Assembly: GCF_022760965.1 (NCBI RefSeq)
Contig: NZ_JAKVIJ010000004.1
Location: forward strand, 124,001-188,000
Direction: 5' to 3'
Length of the DNA stretch: 64,000 nt
Source of the DNA: Simplicispira sedimenti
Lineage (GTDB): Bacteria > Pseudomonadota > Gammaproteobacteria > Burkholderiales > Burkholderiaceae_C
Shown one piece after another: positions 1 to 8,900 of this stretch (position 1 is the stretch's first letter; each line of letters begins with the position of its first letter). The position numbers were made by a program, and so were the translations under genes. The notes below the pieces were generated by a model that was not told the origin of the DNA, ran no database searches, and was given only the letters and a program-made list of their open reading frames with translations.

Positions 1-44
1 TTCAGCACCGTTCACCCGGCCAGCCAAGGCAGGAGACTGCTGTA

Positions 45-566
45 ATGGCTGACGCACCCGCCACCTCCCCGCGCAGAAGCCTCTTGACGTGGAGTCTGGG
101 CGGAATGTTGGTGGTGTTGCTGATGGCTGCAGGCGCGTATGCGCTGAGTGGAGTCGGTGCGCGGGACAACACAGCCGGTGTGTTGCGCCCCGATGACCCC
201 CAAGTGGTGACCCTTGGTGCCCGCATCTACACCCAGCATTGCGCCGCATGCCACGGAGCCCGTGGTGAAGGGCAGCCAAACTGGCGCGAGCATGGCCCCG
301 ATGGCCGCCTACCAGCCCCGCCGCATGACGAAAGCGGTCACACCTGGCACCACCCGGACGCACAACTCTTCGCCATCACCAAATATGGGCTGGCGAAACT
401 GATTCAGCAGCCGGACTACCAGACCCACATGCCTGTTTACGACGGTGTGTTGAGTGACTCCGAAATCAATGCCGTGCTTTCATGGATCAAGGCACAGTGG
501 CCCAAAGAGATTCAAGCACGGCACGACCAGGTCAACGCGCAGTACCAAAAGTCGCCGGGCCGCTAA
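45..566 (+). CDS. Membrane-anchored c-type cytochrome (mono-heme)
   Basis: This 173-residue protein has one N-terminal membrane segment (about residues 13-35) and then a periplasmic heme c domain. The heme site CAACH gives C66, C69 and H70, and the likely distal ligand is M129 in a THMPVYDG context, as in small class I cytochromes. The start is supported by AGGAGA nine bases upstream. It lies 83 bp before a copper ATPase gene on the same strand, so the two are probably co-transcribed. Single cytochromes of this kind occur in copper-handling clusters of beta-proteobacteria, where a redox role is plausible but unproven. The electron partner cannot be told from the sequence. Any upstream operon partner lies outside the window. 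Confidence 0.85.
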   Translation: MADAPATSPRRSLLTWSLGGMLVVLLMAAGAYALSGVGARDNTAGVLRPDDPQVVTLGARIYTQHCAACHGARGEGQPNWREHGPDGRLPAPPHDESGHTWHHPDAQLFAITKYGLAKLIQQPDYQTHMPVYDGVLSDSEINAVLSWIKAQWPKEIQARHDQVNAQYQKSPGR

Positions 567-649
567 GCCCGGCCAACCCTCTGGACACAGCCCAGTTTGC
601 TGGCCAGGGAGAAGGTTTCACCATCGGGCCGAATCTGGAGGCATTCACC

Positions 650-2962
650 ATGCCAGCGAGCACATCCATTGTCTACACCTGCCCCATGCACCCCGAGGTT
701 CGTCAGAACCACCCGGGGCGCTGTCCAAAGTGCGGCATGCATTTGGTGCCTGAGAGCGAGGTGCCCCATGGGCACTCCCATGAACATGTCAGCCACTCCG
801 CGCAACCAGCGGCGCCTGCGCCTGCGCCTGCAAACGCACCAGGCACCACGCCGCCAGAGCCGGGCGGCACGATCTACACCTGCCCCATGCACCCCGAGGT
901 GCGCCAAGACCACCCCGGCACTTGTCCCAAGTGCGGCATGACGCTGGAACCCATCATTCCCCTCGACGAGGAAGACAACCACGAACTGCTGGACTTCCAG
1001 CGGCGATTCTGGTGGACGCTGCCGCTCACGGTCGTCGTGACCCTTCTTGCGATGTTCGGCCACCGGCTCGGATGGTTGGACATGAAGGTGCAAACCTGGG
1101 TCGAGTTGGCGCTTTCCCTGCCTGTCGTTTTGTGGACCGGCTGGCCCTTCTTTGTGCGCGGTGGGCAGTCGCTGGTGCAGCGCAGCCCCAACATGTGGAC
1201 GCTGATCGGCCTGGGTACAGGCGCGGCTTTCCTCTACAGTCTGGTCGCTACCCTGGCGCCAGGCGTGTTCCCGGACTCGTTCGTCTCCATGGGGCGGGTG
1301 GCGGTTTACTATGAGGCGGCAGTGGTCATCATTTCGCTGACCATGCTGGGCCAGATCATCGAACTGAAGGCGCGTTCGCAAACCTCTGCGGCGATCAAGG
1401 CGCTTCTCGGCCTGGTACCCAAGACCGCCCGCCGCATCAACCTGGATGGCAGCGAAGAGGATGTGCCGCTGAACCATGTTCATGTGGAAGATCTTCTGCG
1501 TGTCCGCCCCGGCGAAAAAGTGCCTGTTGACGGCGTGGTGGTCGAAGGCAGCAGCGCTGTCGATGAATCGATGCTGACCGGAGAACCTGTGCCCGTGACC
1601 AAACGCATCGGCGACAAGGTGATCGCCGCCACACTGAACACCAGCGGTACCTTGGTCATGCGGGCCGAGAAGGTCGGCGCGGCCACCATGCTGTCGCAGA
1701 TCGTTCAGATGGTCGCCAATGCGCAACGCTCGAAGGCGCCCATGCAGCGCATGGCCGATGTGGTGGCCGGAAAGTTTGTGGCCGTGGTGGTTCTCATCGC
1801 AGTTGCCACGTTCCTGGTTTGGGGGCTGTTCGGCCCGGAGCCCAGTTGGGTGTTTGGGCTGATCAACGCGGTGGCCGTGCTGATCATTGCCTGCCCCTGT
1901 GCGCTGGGCCTGGCTACGCCCATGTCGGTGATGGTGGCTACGGGTCGGGCAGCAACACAGGGCGTGCTGTTCCGGGATGCGGGTGCCATCGAGAAAATGC
2001 GCAAAGTCGATACCTTGATTGTGGACAAGACCGGCACCCTGACCGAAGGCAAACCCGCTTTTGAAAAAGCGGTTGCTGCTCCCGGCCACACCCCCGACGA
2101 AGTGTTGCAGCTGGCTGCCAGCCTGGACCAGGGCAGCGAACATCCGCTGGCCGATGCCATCGTCAATGCCGCTCGCGCACAAGGGCTGGTGCTGACCAAA
2201 CCCGATGCGTTTGAATCAGGCAGCGGCATCGGCGTACGCGGCACGATCGATGGCAAGCGCCTGGTTTTGGGCAACTCCGCGTTGATGGAACAGGAGGGAG
2301 TCGCCATCGATGCACTCAGGAGCGACGGCGAGCGCTTGCGCAGCGAAGGCGCCAGTGTGATGCACCTGGCCGTGGATGGCCAACTGGCAGGCATCCTGGC
2401 CGTGACCGACCCGATCAAGGCGACAACGCTGGAGGCCATCCGAACTCTGCACGCCAGCGGTTTGCGCATCGTCATGGCGACGGGTGATGGCCTGACCACG
2501 GCGAAGGCTGTGGGCGCAAGGCTGGGCATCGACGAAGTGCATGGCGAAGTCAAGCCAGCCGACAAGCTCGCGCTGGTGGAAAAACTCCAGAAGGAAGGCC
2601 ACATTGTTGCCATGGCCGGTGACGGCATCAATGATGCTCCAGCGCTGGCCAAAGCCGATGTCGGCGTGGCCATGGGCACCGGTACCGATGTGGCCATGAA
2701 CAGCGGCCAGGTCACGCTGGTGAAAGGCGATTTGCGCGGCATCACTGCGGCGCGCGACATCTCCATCGACACCGCCCGCAACATGCGCCAGAACCTGATG
2801 TTCGCCTTTATCTACAACGGCGTCGGAGTGCCGATCGCTGCCGGCGTGATGTACCCGTTCACCGGATGGCTGCTGTCCCCCATGATCGCGGCGCTGGCAA
2901 TGAGCCTTAGTTCGGCGTCGGTGATATTCAACGCACTGCGCCTGCGCCAAGGCTACCAATAA
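650..2962 (+). CDS. Copper-translocating P1B-type ATPase with two CPMHPEV metal-binding modules
   Basis: This 770-residue inner-membrane pump probably exports Cu(I) or Ag(I) from the cytoplasm at the cost of ATP. Visible motifs are TGEP (about residue 310), the metal-path CPC (C415-P416-C417), the phosphorylated Asp of DKTGT (D459), the SEHPL nucleotide-binding motif and GDGIND (about 657-662). Instead of the usual ferredoxin-like GMTCxxC domain, the N-terminus has two copies of YTCPMHPEV...CPKCGM separated by a His-rich linker, as in SilP/CopF-like pumps. The frame opens further upstream, but the ATG at 650 has TCTGGAGG upstream and begins immediately before the first module. It follows the cytochrome gene. 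The metal is inferred from CPC and the N-terminal modules. Confidence 0.93.
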   Translation: MPASTSIVYTCPMHPEVRQNHPGRCPKCGMHLVPESEVPHGHSHEHVSHSAQPAAPAPAPANAPGTTPPEPGGTIYTCPMHPEVRQDHPGTCPKCGMTLEPIIPLDEEDNHELLDFQRRFWWTLPLTVVVTLLAMFGHRLGWLDMKVQTWVELALSLPVVLWTGWPFFVRGGQSLVQRSPNMWTLIGLGTGAAFLYSLVATLAPGVFPDSFVSMGRVAVYYEAAVVIISLTMLGQIIELKARSQTSAAIKALLGLVPKTARRINLDGSEEDVPLNHVHVEDLLRVRPGEKVPVDGVVVEGSSAVDESMLTGEPVPVTKRIGDKVIAATLNTSGTLVMRAEKVGAATMLSQIVQMVANAQRSKAPMQRMADVVAGKFVAVVVLIAVATFLVWGLFGPEPSWVFGLINAVAVLIIACPCALGLATPMSVMVATGRAATQGVLFRDAGAIEKMRKVDTLIVDKTGTLTEGKPAFEKAVAAPGHTPDEVLQLAASLDQGSEHPLADAIVNAARAQGLVLTKPDAFESGSGIGVRGTIDGKRLVLGNSALMEQEGVAIDALRSDGERLRSEGASVMHLAVDGQLAGILAVTDPIKATTLEAIRTLHASGLRIVMATGDGLTTAKAVGARLGIDEVHGEVKPADKLALVEKLQKEGHIVAMAGDGINDAPALAKADVGVAMGTGTDVAMNSGQVTLVKGDLRGITAARDISIDTARNMRQNLMFAFIYNGVGVPIAAGVMYPFTGWLLSPMIAALAMSLSSASVIFNALRLRQGYQ

Positions 2963-3073
2963 CGGGGACTACTCCGTCAAGCCATGGTTAACACCAAAAA
3001 ATATACTGCTGTAACAGAACGATTCTGCTTCTAGAATTTGGAGGCGCAAGTTTCTGCGCGAAAGAGGCCTCCC

Positions 3074-4036
3074 ATGAAATCCGTCCAGAAAGACATCGAC
3101 GAGCGCACCAACCTCACCAGTTCCAACAAGTTCGAGCTGCTGCTGTTTCGCCTGGGGACAGACGGCGCACTGGGCCAGTCCGAGCTGTTCGGTATCAACG
3201 TGTTCAAGATCCGCGAGATCGTGGCCATGCCAGCCATTACCCCCATCGTGGGCGCCACGGCACACTCGCTGGGCGTGGTCAACCTGCGCGGCCAGGTCAT
3301 CCCGGTGCTGGACCTGCCCTCCATCGTCGGTTGCAAGCCCACCACAGGCCTGAACATCATGCTGGTGACCGAATACGCGCGCACCACCCAGGCATTTGCC
3401 GTGGAGTCGGTGGAAGACATCGTGCGCCTGGACTGGAACCAGGTGATTTCGGCCGAGTCGAGCGGCGCGGGCCACAACCTCGTGACCAGCATCGCGCGAC
3501 TGGACGGCAATACCGACGGCACGCGCCTGGCGCAGGTACTGGACGTGGAGGCCATTCTGCAAATGGTTTCGCCCGAGGAAGAAAAACACCAGGTCGATCC
3601 CGAGAAGGTGGGCCCCAAACTGAAGCTCAAGCCCGGCACCATCATCCTGGCGGCCGACGACTCGTTTGTGGCGCGCTCGCTCATCGAGCAGGAGCTCAAG
3701 GCACTGCAGGCGCCCTACGAAATGGTGAAGTCGGGCAAGGAAGCCTGGGATCGGCTCAACGTCCTGGCCAGAGCGGCTGAAGCCGAAGGCAAGACCATAC
3801 TGGACAAGGTCAGTCTGCTGCTGACCGACCTGGAAATGCCCGAGATGGATGGTTTCAGCCTCACGCGCAACATCAAGCAGGATGCTCGCCTGAGTGATTT
3901 GCCGGTGGTGATCCACTCGTCCCTGTCAGGCTCGGCCAACGAGGACCATGTACGCAGCGTGGGCGCCAACGGCTATGTGGCCAAGTTTGTGGCCGAAGAC
4001 CTGGCCAACACGATTCGCAGCGTGTTGCCGAAGTAA
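3074..4036 (+). CDS. cheV: Chemotaxis coupling protein CheV (CheW-REC)
   Basis: This 320-residue protein joins an N-terminal CheW-like coupling domain (about residues 20-165) to a C-terminal response-regulator receiver domain (about 190-318). The receiver keeps its acidic pocket and the phosphorylatable D252 in LLLTDLEMPEMDGF. CheV proteins link chemoreceptors to the CheA kinase, and phosphorylation of the receiver is thought to tune adaptation. The ATG at 3074 is preferred over an in-frame TTG twelve codons upstream because homologues begin close to the SVQKDIDERTN segment and a purine-rich AAAGAGG precedes it. It stands alone; the chemoreceptor gene at 32-34 kb is the only other chemotaxis gene here apart from the CheR domain at 9-10 kb. 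Confidence 0.92.
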   Translation: MKSVQKDIDERTNLTSSNKFELLLFRLGTDGALGQSELFGINVFKIREIVAMPAITPIVGATAHSLGVVNLRGQVIPVLDLPSIVGCKPTTGLNIMLVTEYARTTQAFAVESVEDIVRLDWNQVISAESSGAGHNLVTSIARLDGNTDGTRLAQVLDVEAILQMVSPEEEKHQVDPEKVGPKLKLKPGTIILAADDSFVARSLIEQELKALQAPYEMVKSGKEAWDRLNVLARAAEAEGKTILDKVSLLLTDLEMPEMDGFSLTRNIKQDARLSDLPVVIHSSLSGSANEDHVRSVGANGYVAKFVAEDLANTIRSVLPK

Positions 4037-4041
4037 GAAAC

Positions 4042-4165
4042 ACCCCCCTGTGGCGCCTGCGGCGCCTTCCCCCCGCTCTCGCATCGCTGCGCGATGCGGG
4101 CAGGGGGACGCTCCCGGCGCCCGAACTTCACGATACTGGCGGCCTTTGCGCGGGAGCCCTGGTGT
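4042..4165. repeat. GC-rich intergenic repeat, copy 1 (about 120 bp)
   Basis: The stretch after cheV carries GGCGCCTGCGGCGCC, a CCCCCCGCTCTCGC block, GCAGGGGGACGCTCCC and GCGCGGGAGCCCTGG. The same blocks in the same order occur on the other strand at about 35060-35190, with a degenerate trace at about 18326-18400. The GGCGCC/GGCGCC arms can form a hairpin that could help end cheV transcription, but there is no clear U-tract. Confidence 0.7.
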
Positions 4166-4228
4166 TGTGCAGCGCCTCTTTCTTCAGACATGCCAATGAG
4201 CAGGCATGTCGGGTTCGTTCACACCTTC

Positions 4229-4537
4229 TCACGCGAAGGCGTCAACCAGGCGGCCTACGGTGGCGGGGGTGGGGTTGAAGCGGCTTTGCTGTTGCAGGCC
4301 GGATTCCAGTCCGGCCAGGGTGCGCTGGGCGGCATCGGAGCGGCGGTTGGCACCGTCCGCCTGGCGGGTGAGGCCGTCGGCGCGCGCCTGTTCCTGGTCG
4401 GCGCTGCGCTGGGCCTGCTCGGCGCTTTGCTCCAGGGTGCGCGCTGCGCGCTGAGCCTGGTCAGCCTCGCGGCGCGCAGCCTGCACCTTGATCTGTGCCT
4501 GCGCAGGTACCGCTGCATTGCTGCCGATAGCGAGCAT
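4229..4537 (-). CDS. Small Ala/Gln-rich coiled-coil protein, unknown function
   Basis: This 102-residue protein consists almost entirely of A, Q, R, E and D in a heptad-like pattern from about residue 20 to 85, which predicts a long coiled coil. No signal peptide or membrane segment is visible. The ATG is preceded by GGGAGA at good spacing, and codon use fits the neighbours. It lies 15 bp downstream of another small gene of similar composition, so the two probably form one transcript. No family was recognised. It could be a structural or chaperone-like coiled-coil protein, but the sequence does not show which. Confidence 0.6.
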   Translation of the reverse strand: MLAIGSNAAVPAQAQIKVQAARREADQAQRAARTLEQSAEQAQRSADQEQARADGLTRQADGANRRSDAAQRTLAGLESGLQQQSRFNPTPATVGRLVDAFA

Positions 4538-4552
4538 GGTGATCTCCCGGCC

Positions 4553-4852
4553 TTACTCGGACAGATACGCTCGGCGCACCTGGGCATTGAGCTGGGAGCG
4601 CTGCTCGCTGCTGTTGCGTTCTGCTTCGGCAGCAGCGTCCGGCCCACTGGTCGAAGGCGCAGCCTGCGCCTGTTGTGCCAGTGCCTGGGCGCGTGGACTC
4701 AGGGTGACGGTGGTTTCGTTGTCAGGCTCGGCGGCGGGCACGTTCTGCGCCGTGGCGTTGCGGCTATAGGCCGCACTGGCGTTGACTGCCGCCGCAGCCT
4801 GGGGTGCAGCAAAGCGATTGTCGGGTTGTGGGTTGCGTGCGATGGCGTCCAT
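4553..4852 (-). CDS. Small hypothetical protein, Ala/Asn-rich
   Basis: This 99-residue protein is rich in Ala, Asn and Gln in its first half, likely disordered, and has a charged, potentially helical C-terminus (about residues 55-99). The chosen ATG has a strong GGAGG eight bases upstream, which is better than the further in-frame ATGs that would add 22 residues. It precedes the coiled-coil gene on the same strand and the two share composition, suggesting a two-gene operon. No known domain was recognised. Confidence 0.6.
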   Translation of the reverse strand: MDAIARNPQPDNRFAAPQAAAAVNASAAYSRNATAQNVPAAEPDNETTVTLSPRAQALAQQAQAAPSTSGPDAAAEAERNSSEQRSQLNAQVRRAYLSE

Positions 4853-4931
4853 GTTTTGCCTCCGTTGCGCTGCAATATGAACCATCGTCCTGCAATTGTC
4901 GGCAAAAGTAAAGGGCACCGCCGCGCCCTCT

Positions 4932-4989
4932 TTGGCGCTTTACGCTATTATTTTTATAGCTACTCACGCTTATGAATTAAGCGCCAACC
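4932..4989. repeat. 17-bp palindrome family, copy a (with outer arms)
   Basis: GCTATTATTTTTATAGC lies at 4944-4960. It is enclosed by TTGGCGCTT at 4932-4940 and AAGCGCCAA at 4979-4989, giving a nested hairpin between the small gene pair and the patatin gene. It may act as a terminator for the minus-strand gene reading toward it (patatin, stop at 5001). Confidence 0.75.
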
Positions 4990-5000
4990 GCCAAAAAGGC

Positions 5001-5957
5001 TCATAAAAACGCACGAATGCGCTGTGCATCAAGTTGTGCCACCGTCTCGCGGCCCAGGGCCGTCAGGGTGAGTGCGGCCGAGCGGGTGGCAATGTCGATG
5101 CCCAAACCGGCGCGGGCCGGCCAGGGCGCATCGATGCGCATGTAACGGTCTTCCAGGCGGTCTTCCATCACCGCGACCACGTGCTGCTGCTGCACGGAGA
5201 TCATGGTCAGGATGAGACGGCCATCATTGAGCCAGCCCACAGCGCCTGCGTCGGCCTCGATCTGGTCGGCGGGGCGGTAGCCCATGGCGGCCGTTCCCAC
5301 CGACAGCATGCGCACCCGCGAGGGCTTGGCGCCCATGAACAGCTCGGCCTCGTGCAGCGCCACCTGGTCGGGCGCCATGGCAAACAGGCCGCCGTCGGCG
5401 TACAGGGTGTGGCCGATCTGCACGCTGGGAAAGTAAGCCGGTGCGGCGCTGGTGGCCATGGCCACATCGACGGCGCGCACGTCCTCGTCGCCCAGCGAGG
5501 TATCGGCATGCGGGGTCTTGAAGACCTTGGTGGCGCAGCGTGACACATCGACGGCAGGAATCACCACCGCGTGCAGGGCATCGCCCAGCGTGCGCTCACC
5601 CAGGTGGCGCGTCAGCTCCTGGCGCAAGGTCTCGCCGGTGTACTTGGGGCCCAGCACCGAACGCGTCAGATCCAGCAAGCGCGTAACGGCGCCGCTGGGC
5701 AGCTTGCGCGCCGAGAAGATGTCTTCGCCCTTTTCCACAAACAGCTTGACGATCTGGGCCATGGGCACTTCATAGGCCAGCGCCAGCCCCAGCAAGCCGC
5801 CCACCGAGGTGCCGGCAATCAGGTCAAAGCGCCGCCCCAGGGGTTCACCGACGCGTGCTTCCAGGTCGGCCAGCACCACGGCGGTGTACAGCCCCAGGTA
5901 GCCACCGCCACTGAGCGAGAGGATGCGAAATTCGGACGAAGCGTTCTTGGTAGCCAT
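5001..5957 (-). CDS. Patatin-like phospholipase
   Basis: This 318-residue single-domain patatin-family acyl hydrolase has a Ser-Asp dyad. The oxyanion-hole motif SGGGYLG is at residues 16-22, the nucleophile S51 lies in GTSVGG and the catalytic D188 in DGG. Patatins cleave acyl chains from phospholipids or other lipids. There is no signal peptide, so it acts in the cytoplasm or on the inner face of the membrane. The gene begins 33 bp after the large CheR-PAS-GGDEF-EAL gene on the same strand and is probably co-transcribed with it. The fold resembles the CapV effectors of cyclic-nucleotide defence systems, but no cyclase of the CD-NTase type lies nearby, so that role is not supported. Confidence 0.88.
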   Translation of the reverse strand: MATKNASSEFRILSLSGGGYLGLYTAVVLADLEARVGEPLGRRFDLIAGTSVGGLLGLALAYEVPMAQIVKLFVEKGEDIFSARKLPSGAVTRLLDLTRSVLGPKYTGETLRQELTRHLGERTLGDALHAVVIPAVDVSRCATKVFKTPHADTSLGDEDVRAVDVAMATSAAPAYFPSVQIGHTLYADGGLFAMAPDQVALHEAELFMGAKPSRVRMLSVGTAAMGYRPADQIEADAGAVGWLNDGRLILTMISVQQQHVVAVMEDRLEDRYMRIDAPWPARAGLGIDIATRSAALTLTALGRETVAQLDAQRIRAFL

Positions 5958-5990
5958 GAAACAATCAAAAGAAGAGAACAGCGCGCGCCA

Positions 5991-8900
5991 TCACGCCGAC
6001 GCCTGGTAGTCGAGCAACCACTGCGCAAAGGCATCGGCCGGCATGGGTTTGGCGTAGTGAAAGCCCTGCGCCTCGTGGCAGTGGTACAGGCGCAGAAAGC
6101 CGGCCAACTCGGCGGTTTCCACGCCCTCGGCAATGACCTTGAGCTTGAGGCTGCGCGCCATGCTGATGATGGCGCGCACGATGGCGGCGTCGTCCGGGTC
6201 GCTGACGATGTCGCGCACGAAGGACTGGTCGATCTTGAGCTTGTCCACCGCAAAGCGCTTGAGGTAGGCCAGGCTGGAGTATCCCGTGCCAAAGTCGTCG
6301 ATCGACAGGCACACGCCCAGCGCCTTGAAACGGCGCACCTTCTCCAGCACCTCTTCGGCGTCATCGATCAGCAGGGACTCGGTCAGCTCCAGCTCCAGGC
6401 GCGAGGGCTCCAGGCCCGAATCGGCCAGCGCCTGGGTCACACTGTTCAACAGGTCGCCACGCCGGAACTGCACTGCCGAAAGATTGACCGCCATGGTCAG
6501 CTCGGGCAACCCGGCCTGCTGCCAGCGCACCGCCTGGGCGCAGGCCTCGCGCAGCACCCATTCACCCATGGGCACGATGAGCCCGCTTTCTTCGGCCGTG
6601 GCGATGAAACGCCCCGGCGGCAGCAACTCCTCGGGGCTGCGCTGCCAGCGCACCAAGGCTTCCACGCCTACCACCTGGCCGCTGGCCAGATCGATCTGCG
6701 GCTGGTAGTGCAGCACGAACTGGCGCTGATCCAGCGCCCAGTGCAGGGCCGTGCGCAGCTTGAGCTGCTCCAGCGCCTGCGTGTTCATGGCCGCGGTATA
6801 GAAGCGGTAGGTGTTGCGCCCAGCCGCCTTGGCCTGGTACATCGCGGTATCTGCGCGCTGCAGCAGGGCGTCAAAGGTGTTTCCGTCGTCGGGCCACACG
6901 GCCACGCCCACCGACAGGCTGGCGGCCAGTTCATGGCCCTCGATCTGGAACGGTTCTGCCAGCGCCTGCACCACCTGGGTGGCCATGCGGTTGACGGCAT
7001 CCATGTCCTGCACGCCGGTCAGCGCAATGAGGAATTCGTCTCCGCCCTGGCGGCTGATGGTGTCGGTGTCGCGCACACAGCTGCGCAGGCGCTGGGCCAC
7101 CTGCTGCAGCATCTGATCACCTACGGGGTGACCCAGGGTGTCGTTGATGGTCTTGAAGTGGTCCAGGTCCAGGTACAGCAGCGCCACCTTGGTGCCCGAG
7201 TGCTCGGACCAGGCCATCGCCAGCTCAAAACGGTCGCGGAACAGCACGCGGTTGGGCAGGCCGGTGAGTGGGTCATGGTGCGCCAGGAAGTCGATGCGCG
7301 CCTGGGTCTCCTTGCGCTCGGTGATGTCCTGGATGAAGGCCAGCACCAGGGGTTGATTCTCAACGTCCACCAGCCCGGCCGAAATGCTGACATGGTGAAT
7401 GCCGCCAGACTTGCTGCGCCACTGGCATTCGTAATCCAGCACCGAGCCGTGCAGACGCAGCTCTTCCAGCCAAGCCTCGCGTGCAGCCAGATCGACCCAC
7501 AGGCCGATCTCCAGCGTGGTGTGACCCACCAGGTCATCGCGGGTCCAGCCAAAAAATGCCTCGTACTTGTCGTTGACCTCGAGGAACATGCCGTCGGAGG
7601 CCCGCGCAATGGAGGCCGCCAGCGGGCTGGCCGAAAAGGCCACCGTGAAACGCTTTTCGGTGTCGCGCAGCGCCGTGATGTCCTGCATGGCACCGGCCAT
7701 GGTCACCGGTTTGCCCGATGGATCGCAGGAGACCTCCCCCATGGCCAGGCCCACACACACATGGCCATCGGCGCGCCGAAAGCGGAACTCCACCTCATAG
7801 GGCTTGCAGTCATCGAGCGACTTTTGCACGGCAGCACGCACCCGCGCCTGGTCCAGCGAATCGACATGCTGCAAAAACAGGTCGAAGGAGGGAGTCACCG
7901 CCCCCGGCGCATAACCAAAGCACGCAAAGGTTTCATCGCTCCAACGCAGTTCACCGCTGGCCACGGTCCATTCCCAATGCCCCACGTGGGCCAGCCGCGC
8001 CACCTGCTCCATGCGGCGGCGCTGCTCCATGGGCGCCGTGACGTTGTGGATGAGCTCCAGCTTGCTGATGCTGCCGTCGGCGTTGTGCAGCGGCATGTCG
8101 AACAGCTCGTAGGACTGGCCCTGCGCATTGGTCCATTCCCAATTCACCGTTTTGCCCGCGTACACATCGGCGTTCTTGCACCAGTCACAAGGGGACTGGC
8201 GGCCATGGAAGTACTCGTAGCACTTGCGCCCCTGCACCGGGCCAAACTCCTTCTGCATGGCAGGGTTGATGTACTCGATGGCGTAGCTCGGGTTGGTGAT
8301 GTACACCCCGTCGGGCAATGCATCCATGATGGCCATCAGGCGCGAGCGGTCGCTGGCCAACTGGTCTGCAAGGTGCTGAATGCGTTTGACCTCGCTGATG
8401 TCGGTCCAGGTCAGCACCACGCCGTCGTCGCTCTTGCCCTCTTCCTTGAAGGGCAGCATGCGTTGGAACACCCAGCGCCCATCGGGCAGGCGCACCTCGG
8501 TTTCGATGCGTGCACCCGTGCGCGCGCAACGCTGCAGATCGGCCAGAAAGGCCTCTTGCGGCCCCAGCCGATAGTGGATGTCGGCCACGGGCCGCCCAAT
8601 GTCTGTGGGCCGCAGGGCCAGGTAGTCCTCGACCCCTGGGCTGATGCGGCGCAGGCACAGTTGCGCATCCAGAAACACCGTGCCGATGTCGGTGCTGTCG
8701 AGCAGGTGGTCGTAGTCGCGCGTGAGCGCGGCGAGCTCCTCGTTCTTGGCGTGCAGTTCGCGGTTGAGGGCGTACAGGTCTTCGTTGACGGACTTGAGCT
8801 CCTCGTTGGCGCTTTGCAGCTCCTCGTTGGAGGCGGTGAGCTCCTCGTTGCTCAGGTCGATGCGCTCGTGGCTGGCCTGCAGCTCCACCACCATCTCTTG

